Shown one piece after another: positions 33,161 to 42,173 of a DNA stretch of 64,000 nt. Location: NCBI RefSeq assembly GCF_008271805.1, contig NZ_VSRY01000160.1, positions 1-64,000 of the forward strand, in the 5' to 3' direction. Each line of letters starts with the position of its first letter. Position 1 is the stretch's first letter. Source of the stretch: Streptomyces sp. TRM49041 (GTDB lineage Bacteria > Actinomycetota > Actinomycetes > Streptomycetales > Streptomycetaceae). Under the pieces are notes generated by a model that had not been told where the DNA came from, made no database searches, and saw only the letters and a list, made by a program, of their open reading frames with translations. The translations under genes and the position numbers were made by a program.

Positions 33161-34852
33161 GTGGACCGCACCAGATCACTCGTCGGCGGCGCCCTCGCGC
33201 TCGCCGTCGCGTCCGGGCTCGTCCTGGCCGGCGGCGCGGGCAGCGCGCAGGCCGTCGAGGACCGGAACGTCGCCAGGAACGCCGGGTTCGAGTCGGGCCT
33301 GGCCGACTGGACCTGCTCCGCGAACAGCGGCACCACCGTCGCGTCGCCCGTGCACGGCGGCGCCGCCGCGCTGAAGGCCACGCCCGCCGGACTGGACAAC
33401 GCCAAGTGCGTCCAGACCGTGGCCGTGCTGCCGAACTCCACGTACCAGCTGAGCGCGTGGGTCCAGGGCGGGTACGCCTACCTGGGCGCGACCGGCACGG
33501 GCACCACCGACGTGTCGACCTGGACGCCCGGCTCGGGCACCTGGCAGCAGCTCACCACGAGTTTCACCACCGGCCCGAACACCACGTCCGTCACCGTCTA
33601 CACGCACGGCTGGTACGGGCAGGCCGCCTACCACGCCGACGACGTCTCGGTCTTCGGCCCCGACGACGGCGGGAACGGCGACCCCGACCCTGTCGTGCCC
33701 GCACCCCCGTCCGGCCTCGCCGCAGGGGCGGTCACGGCCTCGTCCGTGGCCCTGAGCTGGGGCGCGGTGAGCGGGGCGACCGGCTACCACGTGTACCGGG
33801 ACGGCACGCGCGTCCAGTCGGTGTCCGGTACGTCGGCGACGGTGACCGGGCTGGCCGCCGACACGTCGTACGGCTTCCAGGTGTCCGCCGCCAACGCCGT
33901 CGGCGAGTCCACCAGGTCGGCGCCCGTCACCGCGCGGACCGCGCCGCGCGGCACCGACCCGAACCCGTCGGTACCGAAGCACGCCGTCACCGGCTACTGG
34001 CAGAACTTCGACAACGGCGCGACCGTGCAGAAGCTGCGCGACGTCCAGGCGCAGTACGACATCATCGCCGTGTCGTTCGCCGACTCCACGGCCACGCCCG
34101 GCGAGATCACCTTCGACCTGGACCCGGCCGTCGGCTACGCCTCGGTCGCCGGCTTCAAGGCCGACATCGCCGCGAAGAAGTCCGCCGGCAAGTCGGTGAT
34201 CCTCTCCGTGGGCGGCGAGAAGGGCAATGTCACCATCGACAGCGACGCGTCGGCGACGGCCTTCGCGAACAGCGCGTACGCCCTGATGCGGGAGTACGGC
34301 TTCAGCGGGATCGACATCGACCTGGAACACGGCATCGACTCCACGTATCTGACGAAGGCACTGCGGCAGCTGTCGGCGCAGGCCGGTCCCGAGATGGTGC
34401 TGACCATGGCGCCGCAGACCATCGACATGCAGAACACCGGCACGGAGTACTTCAAGACCGCACTGGCCGTGAAGGACATCCTGACGGTGGTCAACATGCA
34501 GTACTACAACAGCGGGTCGATGCTGGGCTGCGACGGCAAGGTGTACGCGCAGGGGTCTGTGGACTTTCTGACCGCGCTGGCCTGCATCCAGCTGGAGGGC
34601 GGCCTCGACCCGTCGCAGGTCGGCCTCGGGGTGCCGGCGTCGCCGCGCGGGGCGGGCAGCGGTTACGTCGACCCGTCGGTGGTGAAGAACGCCCTGGACT
34701 GCCTGACCCGGGGCACCGGGTGCGGCTCCTTCAAGCCGTCCAGGACGTGGCCGTCGCTGCGGGGCGCGATGACGTGGTCCACCAACTGGGACGCCATGGC
34801 GGGCGACACCTGGTCCAACGCGGTCGGACCGCACGTCCACAACCTTCCGTGA
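33161..34852 (+). CDS. Secreted GH18 chitinase with carbohydrate-binding and fibronectin-III domains
   Basis: GTG 33161 follows GGAGG. The 563-residue precursor has a signal peptide (about 1-31), a CBM4/9- or CBM16-like domain (about 36-165), a fibronectin III domain (about 180-262) and a GH18 catalytic domain (about 272-563). The catalytic motif reads SGIDIDLE (382-389), so the first Asp of DxxDxDxE is Ser while the proton-donor Glu389 is kept. MQYYNS supplies the substrate-assisting Tyr region. It degrades chitin outside the cell and is probably under DasR control. Confidence 0.95.
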   Translation: MDRTRSLVGGALALAVASGLVLAGGAGSAQAVEDRNVARNAGFESGLADWTCSANSGTTVASPVHGGAAALKATPAGLDNAKCVQTVAVLPNSTYQLSAWVQGGYAYLGATGTGTTDVSTWTPGSGTWQQLTTSFTTGPNTTSVTVYTHGWYGQAAYHADDVSVFGPDDGGNGDPDPVVPAPPSGLAAGAVTASSVALSWGAVSGATGYHVYRDGTRVQSVSGTSATVTGLAADTSYGFQVSAANAVGESTRSAPVTARTAPRGTDPNPSVPKHAVTGYWQNFDNGATVQKLRDVQAQYDIIAVSFADSTATPGEITFDLDPAVGYASVAGFKADIAAKKSAGKSVILSVGGEKGNVTIDSDASATAFANSAYALMREYGFSGIDIDLEHGIDSTYLTKALRQLSAQAGPEMVLTMAPQTIDMQNTGTEYFKTALAVKDILTVVNMQYYNSGSMLGCDGKVYAQGSVDFLTALACIQLEGGLDPSQVGLGVPASPRGAGSGYVDPSVVKNALDCLTRGTGCGSFKPSRTWPSLRGAMTWSTNWDAMAGDTWSNAVGPHVHNLP

Positions 34853-34868
34853 CCCCTGTCCGCCGCTT

Positions 34869-36212
34869 TCACCAGGGCAGTTCGCGGACCTGCTCCACAC
34901 ACAGGACCAGGAACAGAACACCCGCCGCGCCCAGCACTCCGTTGCTGAGCCAGCTGTTGCGCCACTCCGCGGGTGTGCGGGAGGAGTTGAGGAGCCACAG
35001 CAGCGTCAGGGCCAGGAACGGCATGAAGAAGGCGCCGATCACGCCGTAGACGATCACCAGGCCGAACGGCTTGTCCAGGAACAGCAGGGCCATGGGCGGG
35101 AACGTCAGCCACAGGACGTACGCCCGGAACGGGAGCGACTTCTCGGTGGGGCCGGCCTCCCGGCCGGCCCCACCGTCCGTCTTCCGCAGGCGCGCCACGA
35201 AGTCCGCGAACAGCAGGCTCACCCCGTGCCATACGCCGATCAGGGAGGTGAAGGACGCGGCGAAGAACCCGACGAGGAACAGCTTCGCGGTGGCCTCCCC
35301 GTACCGGTCCTCCAGGATCGCGCCCAGGTCGATCAGGCCCTTGTCACCCTTGGCGAGGGCGACGCCCGAGGAGTGCAGCAGCTCGGCGCCGACGATCAGC
35401 ATGGCGATCACGAAGATGCCGGTCGTCAGGTACGCGACGCGGTTGTCCAGGCGCATGACCCGCATCCAGCCCGCGTCGCGCCAGCCCTTGGCGTTCACCC
35501 AGTAGCCGTACGCGGCGAGGGTGACCGTGCCGCCGACGCCGCCGATCAGGCCGAGGGTGTAGACGAGGGAGCCGTCGGGGAGGACCGGGACGAGCCCGGC
35601 GAACGCGTCACCGAGGTGGGGGGTGACGCGCACGGCCAGGTACACGGTGACCAGGAACATGACGCCGACGAGGACCGTCATCGCCTTCTCCAGCACCGCG
35701 TACCGGTTGAACCAGACGAACGCCAGGCCCGCCAGCCCGCACAGGATCGCCCACCACTTCAGCCCCATGGCGTCCGGGAACAGCGCGGCCAGCGGCAGGG
35801 CGCTGGCGGACATCGCGGCGGCGCCGTAGACGAAACCCCACACCACGACGTACCCGGCGAAGTAGACCGTCGTCCACGGGCCGAGGCTGCGCCAGCCGTC
35901 GAAGAGGGTGCGGCCGGTGGCCAGATGCCAGCGCCCGGCGGCCTCCGCGAGGGAGATCTTGATCAGGCAGCCGACGACGGCGGCCCACAGCAGGGTGTAG
36001 CCGAACTTGCTGCCCGCGACCAGCGTGGCCACGAGGTCCCCGGCGCCGACGCCGGTCGCCGCGACCACGATGCCGGGGCCGATGTACCGCCAGTCGGCCT
36101 TGCGCAGCGCGGGAGTACGCTCCCCGCCGCCGTCTCCGCAACCGCCGTCGCCGCTGCCGCTGCCGCCGCCACTGCCACCGCCGCCCTGAGTGGTGTCCGC
36201 GGTGTCTGCCAT
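34869..36212 (-). CDS. Nramp-family membrane transporter lacking the canonical metal motif
   Basis: The 447-residue protein starts at ATG 36212. A Gly/Ser-rich head precedes about eleven helices with Nramp-family spacing. The first helix reads GPGIVVAATGVGAGDLVAT; canonical Nramp has DPGN at GAGD. The sixth helix has GGTVTLAAYGYW instead of an MPHN-type motif. The manganese/iron-binding Asp, Asn and Met are thus not in place. The protein may carry magnesium, another cation or a different substrate. It converges on the chitinase gene with a 16-base gap. Confidence 0.88.
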   Translation of the reverse strand: MADTADTTQGGGGSGGGSGSGDGGCGDGGGERTPALRKADWRYIGPGIVVAATGVGAGDLVATLVAGSKFGYTLLWAAVVGCLIKISLAEAAGRWHLATGRTLFDGWRSLGPWTTVYFAGYVVVWGFVYGAAAMSASALPLAALFPDAMGLKWWAILCGLAGLAFVWFNRYAVLEKAMTVLVGVMFLVTVYLAVRVTPHLGDAFAGLVPVLPDGSLVYTLGLIGGVGGTVTLAAYGYWVNAKGWRDAGWMRVMRLDNRVAYLTTGIFVIAMLIVGAELLHSSGVALAKGDKGLIDLGAILEDRYGEATAKLFLVGFFAASFTSLIGVWHGVSLLFADFVARLRKTDGGAGREAGPTEKSLPFRAYVLWLTFPPMALLFLDKPFGLVIVYGVIGAFFMPFLALTLLWLLNSSRTPAEWRNSWLSNGVLGAAGVLFLVLCVEQVRELPW

Positions 36213-36390
36213 GAGCCGTCCGCCTTCCCCTCGTCCACTCGTGCGCACGTCACGAAAGCGGGTGTGCGGTGATCGCGCAAGAGGGTAGACCTTCCGGCCG
36301 TGACCGAAGAGCCTTCTTGACGCGGTCATGCCATGTGCGCATTCTGCGACGCACGGGGCACCGCCCCCGACCCCCCACCCAGGAGACAGC

Positions 36391-37758
36391 ATGCGACTAC
36401 GCATCAGAGGCGGACGGTCCGTCACCCTCACGGCCGCTCTCGCCCTCGCCGTCGTGGCACCGCTCACCGCCGCCGCCGCGACCACCCCCGGCGCACCGGC
36501 CTCCCCCGCCGCGTCCACCGCCCCGGCCGGCGCGGCCGCCGCGACCGAGGAGGTTATCCGCCAGTACGAGATCCACGGCCCGTCCACCCCCGCCGAGCGC
36601 GCCGCCCTCGCCGCCACCGGTGTGTCGATCGACGAGGTGGACGGCCACGCGGTCGTCGTCAGCGCCAACGCCGAACAGGCCCGACGGCTCCGCGCCCTCG
36701 GCCACGAGCTGGAGGAACTGCCCGCGCCGCCGGCCCGTGCGAACGGCACGGCCGCGTCGGTGAAGGACTTCCCGCCCGCCGACTCCCGCTACCACAACTA
36801 CGCGGAGATGACCGCGGAGATCGACCAGCGGCTCCGGCAGTACCCGGCCATCATGAGCAAGCGCGTGATCGGCACGTCGTACCAGGGCCGCGACATCGTC
36901 GCGATCAAGATCAGCGACAACGTGGCGACCGACGAGAACGAGCCCGAGGTGCTCTTCACCCACCACCAGCACGCCCGCGAGCACCTCACCGTCGAGATGG
37001 CCCTCTACCTGCTGCGCGAGTTCGGCGCGGGGTACGGCTCCGACTCCCGGATCACCGACACCGTCGACAGCCGCGAGATCTGGATCGTGCCCGACCTCAA
37101 TCCGGACGGCGGCGAGTACGACATCGCCTCCGGCAACTACCGCAGCTGGCGCAAGAACCGGCAGCCCAACCCCGGCTCCTCGTACGTCGGCACCGACATG
37201 AACCGCAACTGGGACTACAAGTGGGGCTGCTGCGGCGGCTCCTCCGGCTCGTACGGCTCCGCCACCTACCGCGGCGGCGCGCCGGAGTCGGCCCCCGAGG
37301 TCAAGGTCGTCGCCGACTTCGTCCGCTCCCGGATCGTCGGCGGCAAGCAGCAGATCCGGGCGGCCATCGACTTCCACACCTACAGCGAGCTGGTTCTCTG
37401 GCCGTTCGGCTACACCTACTCCGACACCGCCCCCGGTATGACCCGGGACGACCGGGACGCGTTCGCGACCGTCGGCCGCAAGATGGCCGCGAGCAACGGC
37501 TACACGCCCGAGCAGTCCAGCGACCTGTACGTCACGGACGGCTCGATCGACGACTGGCTCTGGGGCGACCAGCGCATCTTCGGCTACACCTTCGAGATGT
37601 ACCCGCGCAGCGCGTCCGGCGGCGGCTTCTACCCGCCCGACGAGGTGATCGAGCGCGAGACGGCCAGGAACCGCGACGCGGTGCTCCAGCTCCTGGAGAA
37701 CGCCGACTGCATGTACCGGTCGATCGGCAAGGAACAGCAGTACTGCGCCGCCTCCTGA
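36391..37758 (+). CDS. Secreted M14 zinc carboxypeptidase
   Basis: ATG 36391 follows AGGAGA. The 455-residue preproprotein has a signal peptide (about 1-30), an activation segment (about 50-115) and an M14 catalytic domain. Zinc ligands are in HQHAREHLTVEM (HxxE) and DFHTYSEL (His), and the catalytic Glu is in GYTFEMYP. Asn-Arg of the substrate site are in TDMNRNWDYKWG. It resembles Streptomyces carboxypeptidase T/SG-type enzymes that trim C-terminal residues of extracellular peptides. The gene is alone, divergent from the Nramp gene. Confidence 0.95.
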   Translation: MRLRIRGGRSVTLTAALALAVVAPLTAAAATTPGAPASPAASTAPAGAAAATEEVIRQYEIHGPSTPAERAALAATGVSIDEVDGHAVVVSANAEQARRLRALGHELEELPAPPARANGTAASVKDFPPADSRYHNYAEMTAEIDQRLRQYPAIMSKRVIGTSYQGRDIVAIKISDNVATDENEPEVLFTHHQHAREHLTVEMALYLLREFGAGYGSDSRITDTVDSREIWIVPDLNPDGGEYDIASGNYRSWRKNRQPNPGSSYVGTDMNRNWDYKWGCCGGSSGSYGSATYRGGAPESAPEVKVVADFVRSRIVGGKQQIRAAIDFHTYSELVLWPFGYTYSDTAPGMTRDDRDAFATVGRKMAASNGYTPEQSSDLYVTDGSIDDWLWGDQRIFGYTFEMYPRSASGGGFYPPDEVIERETARNRDAVLQLLENADCMYRSIGKEQQYCAAS

Positions 37759-37914
37759 GGCGCTGCCGTCCCGGCAGTCGCTGCGGACGCGGTGCCGAAT
37801 CGTTCCCGCGGTGGCACGGGATTCGTGTCACCGCGGGGACGTGCAACAACTGCTGTCAACGGCTGGGTTGACGGCTACCCTGCTGGCGGGGGCACCGCAG
37901 GAGGGGGCGGCGGT

Positions 37915-39786
37915 ATGACGGGGGACGGAACGCGGCTTCGGCCACTGAGTGGCGACGACCCGGCCGTACTCGGCCCGTACCGGCTGCTGGGGCGGCTCGG
38001 TTCGGGCGGGATGGGCCGTATCTACCTGGCGCGGGCCCGGCCCGGCGGCCCGCTCGTCGCCGTCAAGACACTGCTCTCCGAGGGCGCGGTCGGCGGCCAC
38101 GACCGGCGCAGGTTCGCCCGCGAGGTGACGCTCGCGCAACGGGTCGACAACGCGTACACGGCCCGGGTCGTGGACGCGGACCCGGCGGCGGCCGTGCCCT
38201 GGATGGCCATCGAGTACATCGCCGCGCCGTCCCTCGCCGAGCTGGTCCGCACGGCCGGGCAGCTGCCCGCGTCGGCCATCCGCTGGATCGCCGCGGGCAC
38301 GGCGCAGGCGCTGGACGCCCTGCACCGGCAGGGCATCGTGCACCGGGATGTGAAACCGCAGAACATCCTGCTGCCGCTGGACGGGCCCCGGCTCATCGAC
38401 TTCGGCATCTCGCACGCCCAGGACATCACCCGTACGTCCCTCACACTCGGCACGATCGCTTTCACATCGCCGGAGCAGGCGCGCGGCGAGCCGTCGACGG
38501 CGGCGTCCGACGTGTACTCGCTGGGCGCGACCCTGTTCCATCTGGCCGTGGGGCGGCCGCCCTACCCGGAGGGCGAGGACACGCTGCGGCTGCTGGCCCG
38601 GGTCTCGCGCGGCGAGCTGGACCTGACGGGGCTGCCCAAGGAACTCGTCCCGCTGATCCGCCCGTGCCTCGCCGTCGACCCGTCGGAGCGGCCGCGGCCG
38701 GCGCACGTACTGGACCGGTTCCTGGCCGAGTTGCGCCGCCTGCCGACCTCGCAGAGCGGCACCCGCTGGCTGCCGCCGCGCTGGACAGACCTGATCGGCA
38801 CGTACGCCCGCCAGGGCGAGGAGTGGAGCCACGCCCTCGGCTTCGACCCGCAGGCGCCCACGGGGGACGTCCGCACCAGCGCCGTGCCCCCGCCGGGCCC
38901 GACGCGTGTGGACGGGGAGGCACGGGCCCGGGCGCGGGAGGAGGAGCGGGCCCGGGCGCGGGAAGAAGCACGGGCCCGGGCACAGGAGGAGCAGCGGGCC
39001 CGGGCGCGGGAAGAAGCACGGGCCCGGGCGCAGGAGGAGCAGCGGGCCCGGGCGCGGGCCCGTGCGTCGGCCGACGCCCCGCCGCCCGCCCCGCCGGTGA
39101 GCCCCGCCCCCACCCCCGCTCCGCACCCACCCCCGAAGAAGAGCGGCCCCGGCAGCTGGCTCGTCCTCATCGCCGCCGCGCTGCTCATGGTGTTCCTCGC
39201 CCAGTCCTGCGAGGACCGGGACACCGACACGTCGACCACGGACGGGCGCAGCGGCTCGCTCACCCGCCCGACGTCCACGTACACGCCGCGCCGCCCCACA
39301 CCCACGGTGCAGGACATGGCCTTCCGTGCCGTACGGACCGGCGACTGCCTCGACGTGTACGCCGACGGCTCCGGGCGGTGGAGCAGGCGCGCCCCGGTGC
39401 GCGTGACCTGCGGCTCGGCGAGCGCGTACGTACGCGTGACCCGGGCCGCCGGCTCCGGTGTCTGTGACACCGGGTCCGGCCGGGGCAGGTGGTCGCACTA
39501 CGCGGCCGACGGGCGGCGGACCGTGCTGTGCGTGTCCCGGCAGTTCCGCTCGGGCCAGTGCTTCACCGCGAAGCTGGACAAGGACGAGCGGGCGACCGCC
39601 GACCTGATGGTGGTGTGGAACTGCGCCTCCGGCAGGGTGCCACAGGGCCAGACGCACATCCTCCGGATCACCGGCTACTACCGCATGCCGTCCAGCCGTC
39701 GGGTCAAATGCACCAGCGACAACTCCCGGTACTGGTACTGGGAGGTGAACGACGGCAGGAGCGTGGTCTGCGCGAAGATCGCGTGA
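37915..39786 (+). CDS. Transmembrane Ser/Thr protein kinase with coiled-coil juxtamembrane repeats
   Basis: ATG 37915 follows GGAGGGGG. The 623-residue protein has an N-terminal kinase domain (about 20-280) with GRLGSGGMGRIY, VAVKTLL (ATP Lys), IVHRDVKPQN and LIDFGIS. A linker holds RARAREEA/RARAQEEQ repeats (about 336-384) predicted as charged helix. One membrane helix (about 413-430) is followed by an extracellular region with eight Cys, resembling the LppU/SCO3897-type sensor domain. It lacks PASTA repeats. It probably signals from the envelope; the ligand is unknown. Confidence 0.94.
   Translation: MTGDGTRLRPLSGDDPAVLGPYRLLGRLGSGGMGRIYLARARPGGPLVAVKTLLSEGAVGGHDRRRFAREVTLAQRVDNAYTARVVDADPAAAVPWMAIEYIAAPSLAELVRTAGQLPASAIRWIAAGTAQALDALHRQGIVHRDVKPQNILLPLDGPRLIDFGISHAQDITRTSLTLGTIAFTSPEQARGEPSTAASDVYSLGATLFHLAVGRPPYPEGEDTLRLLARVSRGELDLTGLPKELVPLIRPCLAVDPSERPRPAHVLDRFLAELRRLPTSQSGTRWLPPRWTDLIGTYARQGEEWSHALGFDPQAPTGDVRTSAVPPPGPTRVDGEARARAREEERARAREEARARAQEEQRARAREEARARAQEEQRARARARASADAPPPAPPVSPAPTPAPHPPPKKSGPGSWLVLIAAALLMVFLAQSCEDRDTDTSTTDGRSGSLTRPTSTYTPRRPTPTVQDMAFRAVRTGDCLDVYADGSGRWSRRAPVRVTCGSASAYVRVTRAAGSGVCDTGSGRGRWSHYAADGRRTVLCVSRQFRSGQCFTAKLDKDERATADLMVVWNCASGRVPQGQTHILRITGYYRMPSSRRVKCTSDNSRYWYWEVNDGRSVVCAKIA
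38923..39066. repeat. 24-bp tandem repeat encoding the kinase coiled coil
   Basis: Six 24-base units starting at 38923 encode RARAREEE-type octapeptides. Units 2-3 and 4-5 form a nearly perfect 48-bp duplication, so recent expansion is likely. The reading frame is preserved. Confidence 0.85.
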
Positions 39787-39832
39787 CGCGGCGCCGCGAG
39801 CGGGCGGCCCGCCCCACCCGGCCCGCCCCGGA

Positions 39833-39872
39833 CCCTCAGCCCCTCAGCCCCTCAGCCCCTCAGCCCCTCAGC
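39833..39872. repeat. CCCTCAGC octamer repeat, five copies, over the ridA stop
   Basis: Five perfect tandem copies of CCCTCAGC fill the spacer between the convergent kinase and ridA genes. The ridA stop codon (39868-39870) is inside the last copy. Confidence 0.9.
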
Positions 39873-40272
39873 CCAGGACCGCCAGGGCGTCCATCTCGAC
39901 GAGCAGCCCTGCGGGGAGGCCGACGTACACGGTGGTGCGGGCGGGCGGCACGGCCACGTCCTTCAGGTACTCGTCGTAGAGGGCGTTCATCTCGGCGAAG
40001 TGGTCCACGTCCGTGAGGTGGACGCGGATCATCAGCACGTCGTCCCAGGTGCCGCCGCCCTCCCTCAGGACGGCCTCGACGTTGGCGAGGGTCTGGAGTG
40101 TCTGCTCGCGCAGGGTGGGCCCGGCGACGGCGGGTGGCCGGCCGTCGACGGCGGGCCGGAAGCCGACCTGCCCCGCGGTCTGCAGGATGTGGCCCTTGCG
40201 GACGCCGTGGGAGAAGCGGGCGGGCGGGGCGGCGTGGGTGGGCGGGGTGACGGCGGTCTTCTCGCGGCTCAT
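39868..40272 (-). CDS. ridA: RidA family enamine/imine deaminase
   Basis: The 134-residue protein has YjgF/RidA motifs: GQVGFRPAV, TLREQTLQTLANVEAVLREGG, VPPARTTVYVG with the catalytic Arg, and LVEMDALAVLG. RidA hydrolyses reactive enamines and imines made by PLP dehydratases. The start overlaps the stop of the IclR gene (ATGA), so three genes form a coupled unit. Presence beside a D-serine-dehydratase-like enzyme fits clearing its 2-imino product. Confidence 0.93.
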   Translation of the reverse strand: MSREKTAVTPPTHAAPPARFSHGVRKGHILQTAGQVGFRPAVDGRPPAVAGPTLREQTLQTLANVEAVLREGGGTWDDVLMIRVHLTDVDHFAEMNALYDEYLKDVAVPPARTTVYVGLPAGLLVEMDALAVLG

Positions 40273-41021
40273 GCGCTGTCCTTCGTTCCGGAGTAGTCGT
40301 GACTGATGGCCTCGGCGGTGCGGCGTACCAGCGGAAGGAGGGCGAGGAGTTCCTCGGCGGTGACGACGACGTTGGGCGCGGACACCGACAGGGCGGCGGC
40401 CACGCGGCCGTCGGCGCCCCGGACGGGCGCGGCGACGCAGTTGACGGACTCCTCGTGGCCGCCGAGGTCGGCGGCCCAGCCCTGTTCCCGTACGGTCGCC
40501 AGCTCCATGCGGAGGGCGGCGGCGTTCGGGGTCGAACGGGGCGTGTACCGGGGGTAGTCGAGCCGGGCCGTGAGGGCGTGGCGCTCGGCTTCGGGGAGGT
40601 CCGCGAGGATGACCTTCGCGACGGCGGCGACGGTGACGGCGACGGGGCGGCCGATCCGCGAGTACATACGGACGGGGTAGCGGCTGTCGACCTTGTCGAT
40701 GTACAGGACCTCGTCCTCCTCGCGGACCGCCAGGTGCACGGTGTGCCCGGTCCGCTCGTTGAGGCGGACGAGGTGGGGGTGGGCGATCTCGCGGACGTCG
40801 AGGTTCTCGGCGGCTTCCTGGGCGAGCGCGAAGAGCCGGGCGCCGAGGCGGTAGCGCTGGTCCCGCTGACGGTGGACGAGGCCGTGCTCGTGCAGGGTGC
40901 GCAGCAGGCGCAGGGCGGTCGACTTGTGGACGCCGAGCCGCTCGGCGACCTGCCCGAGGTCGGCGGGGCCCCGGGCCAGCAGCGGCAGGATGCTCAGCGC
41001 CCGGTCGACGGTCTGGCTCAT
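40269..41021 (-). CDS. IclR-family transcriptional regulator
   Basis: The 250-residue protein has an N-terminal winged HTH (SILPLLARGPADLGQVAERLG...KSTALRLLRTL) and a C-terminal effector domain with GRPVAVTVAAVAKVILAD and VNCVAAPVRGADGRVAAALSVS. IclR proteins often bind small acids and control a divergent catabolic unit. It sits between the kinase and ridA genes, coupled by 4-base overlaps on both sides. The likely operator is the palindrome at 42120-42150. Confidence 0.94.
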   Translation of the reverse strand: MSQTVDRALSILPLLARGPADLGQVAERLGVHKSTALRLLRTLHEHGLVHRQRDQRYRLGARLFALAQEAAENLDVREIAHPHLVRLNERTGHTVHLAVREEDEVLYIDKVDSRYPVRMYSRIGRPVAVTVAAVAKVILADLPEAERHALTARLDYPRYTPRSTPNAAALRMELATVREQGWAADLGGHEESVNCVAAPVRGADGRVAAALSVSAPNVVVTAEELLALLPLVRRTAEAISHDYSGTKDSA

Positions 41022-42043
41022 CGCGTACGTACCTCCTCGTCGGCCCGCCCGGCTTCCGTCCAGCCGGGACCGAGACGCAGTCTCCCCCAGTCCGCCTCGT
41101 CCAGCGCGGCAAGCCGCCCGACGAGCGCGCCGCCCGGCACGGGCCCGAGGTCCCCGGCCGCGGTGAGCGCCCCGGCGGCCAGGAGATGCCCGTACCGGAG
41201 CCGCTCACCGAGCGGCAGCCCGCGCAGCGTCGCGGCCAGGAACCCGGCGGCGAACGCGTCCCCGGCCCCGGCGTAAGAGACGACGTCCACGCGCGGGGCG
41301 GACACGGACACCCGGGCGTCCCGGGTGAAGGCCGTCGCGCCCTTCGCGCCCCGCTTCACGACCAGCACCGCCGGTTCGGGGAGGGCCTCGCGGACGGCGG
41401 CCGGGTCGTGGAGTGCGAGGAGTTCGGCCGCCTCGTCCTCGCCCACGAAGACCAGGTCGGCGCCGCGCGCCAGGCGCAGGAGGGTGTGGCGGGCGGTGGC
41501 CGGGTCCGGCCACAGGGGGCGGCGGTGGTTGATGTCGAAGGAGATCAGGGGCCGGCCGGGGCGCCGGCTGGTGAGCGTGGTCAGCAGGGTGCGGCACTCC
41601 GGGGAGAGCGCCGCCGTGATGCCGGACAGGTGGAGGACGCGGCCCGCCGTCGTCTCCTGGTACGGGACGGTCCGCACGGACATCGCCGAAGCGGCCGAGC
41701 CCGCGCGGTGGTAGACGACCTCGTGCGCGGCGTCGGCCCGGTCGGTGGCCGTGCGGAAGTAGACGCCGGTCGGCCGGTGGGGGTCGCGGCGGACGGCCGA
41801 GACGTCGACGCCGTACGCGGCGACGGCGGCGACCAGGTGGTCGCCGAAGCCGTCGGCGCCCACGCGGCTGACCCAGCGGACGCGGTGCCCGGCGGCGGCC
41901 AGGGCGCAGGCGACATTGGACTCGGCGCCGCCGACGGCCCGGGTGAAGGACGGCACGTCGGCGAGGCGGCCGGGGCGGGACGGCAGGAAGGCGACCATGG
42001 ACTCGCCGAGGCACACCACGTCGGGGGCCCGCGTACCCGTCAC
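41018..42043 (-). CDS. PfkB-family sugar kinase, probable 2-keto-3-deoxygluconate kinase
   Basis: GTG 42043 follows GGGAGGAG. The 341-residue ribokinase-fold enzyme has the N-terminal CLGESMVAFLPS with VGGAESNVACAL (sugar site) and the C-terminal SYAGAGDAFAAGF with the catalytic Asp. The features YFRTA, YHRAGSAASAM and SGITAALSPE resemble KDG kinases (KdgK). KDG kinase makes KDPG, which fits a route where D-glucosaminate is deaminated to KDG. The sugar is inferred from family features and neighbours. Confidence 0.9.
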   Translation of the reverse strand: MTGTRAPDVVCLGESMVAFLPSRPGRLADVPSFTRAVGGAESNVACALAAAGHRVRWVSRVGADGFGDHLVAAVAAYGVDVSAVRRDPHRPTGVYFRTATDRADAAHEVVYHRAGSAASAMSVRTVPYQETTAGRVLHLSGITAALSPECRTLLTTLTSRRPGRPLISFDINHRRPLWPDPATARHTLLRLARGADLVFVGEDEAAELLALHDPAAVREALPEPAVLVVKRGAKGATAFTRDARVSVSAPRVDVVSYAGAGDAFAAGFLAATLRGLPLGERLRYGHLLAAGALTAAGDLGPVPGGALVGRLAALDEADWGRLRLGPGWTEAGRADEEVRTR

Positions 42044-42119
42044 ACTGGGCTCCTCCCGGCTCCGGCCGCCGGGGCCGTTGACCCGGCGCTGGCCGGGATG
42101 TTAGACACCGACGAGCGAT

Positions 42120-42150
42120 ATACGCAACGGCCGTTGCAGCATACGCAACG
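42120..42150. promoter_or_regulatory. Candidate IclR operator between divergent catabolic units
   Basis: A perfect palindrome GCAACGG|CCGTTGC (42124-42137) is overlapped by ATACGCAACG (42120-42129), which recurs at 42141-42150, exactly 21 bases on. This lies in the 130-base spacer between the kinase gene and the PLP enzyme gene. Confidence 0.65.
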
Positions 42151-42173
42151 CCGGCTCCAACGAAGGAGGCCCC

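Noticed and set aside
34869..36212. Manganese transporter MntH
   Set aside because: The fold fits Nramp, but the DPGN and helix-6 metal motifs are replaced, so the specific name is not supported.
38923..39066. CRISPR-like repeat array
   Set aside because: Units are contiguous, in frame with a kinase gene, and have no unique spacers.
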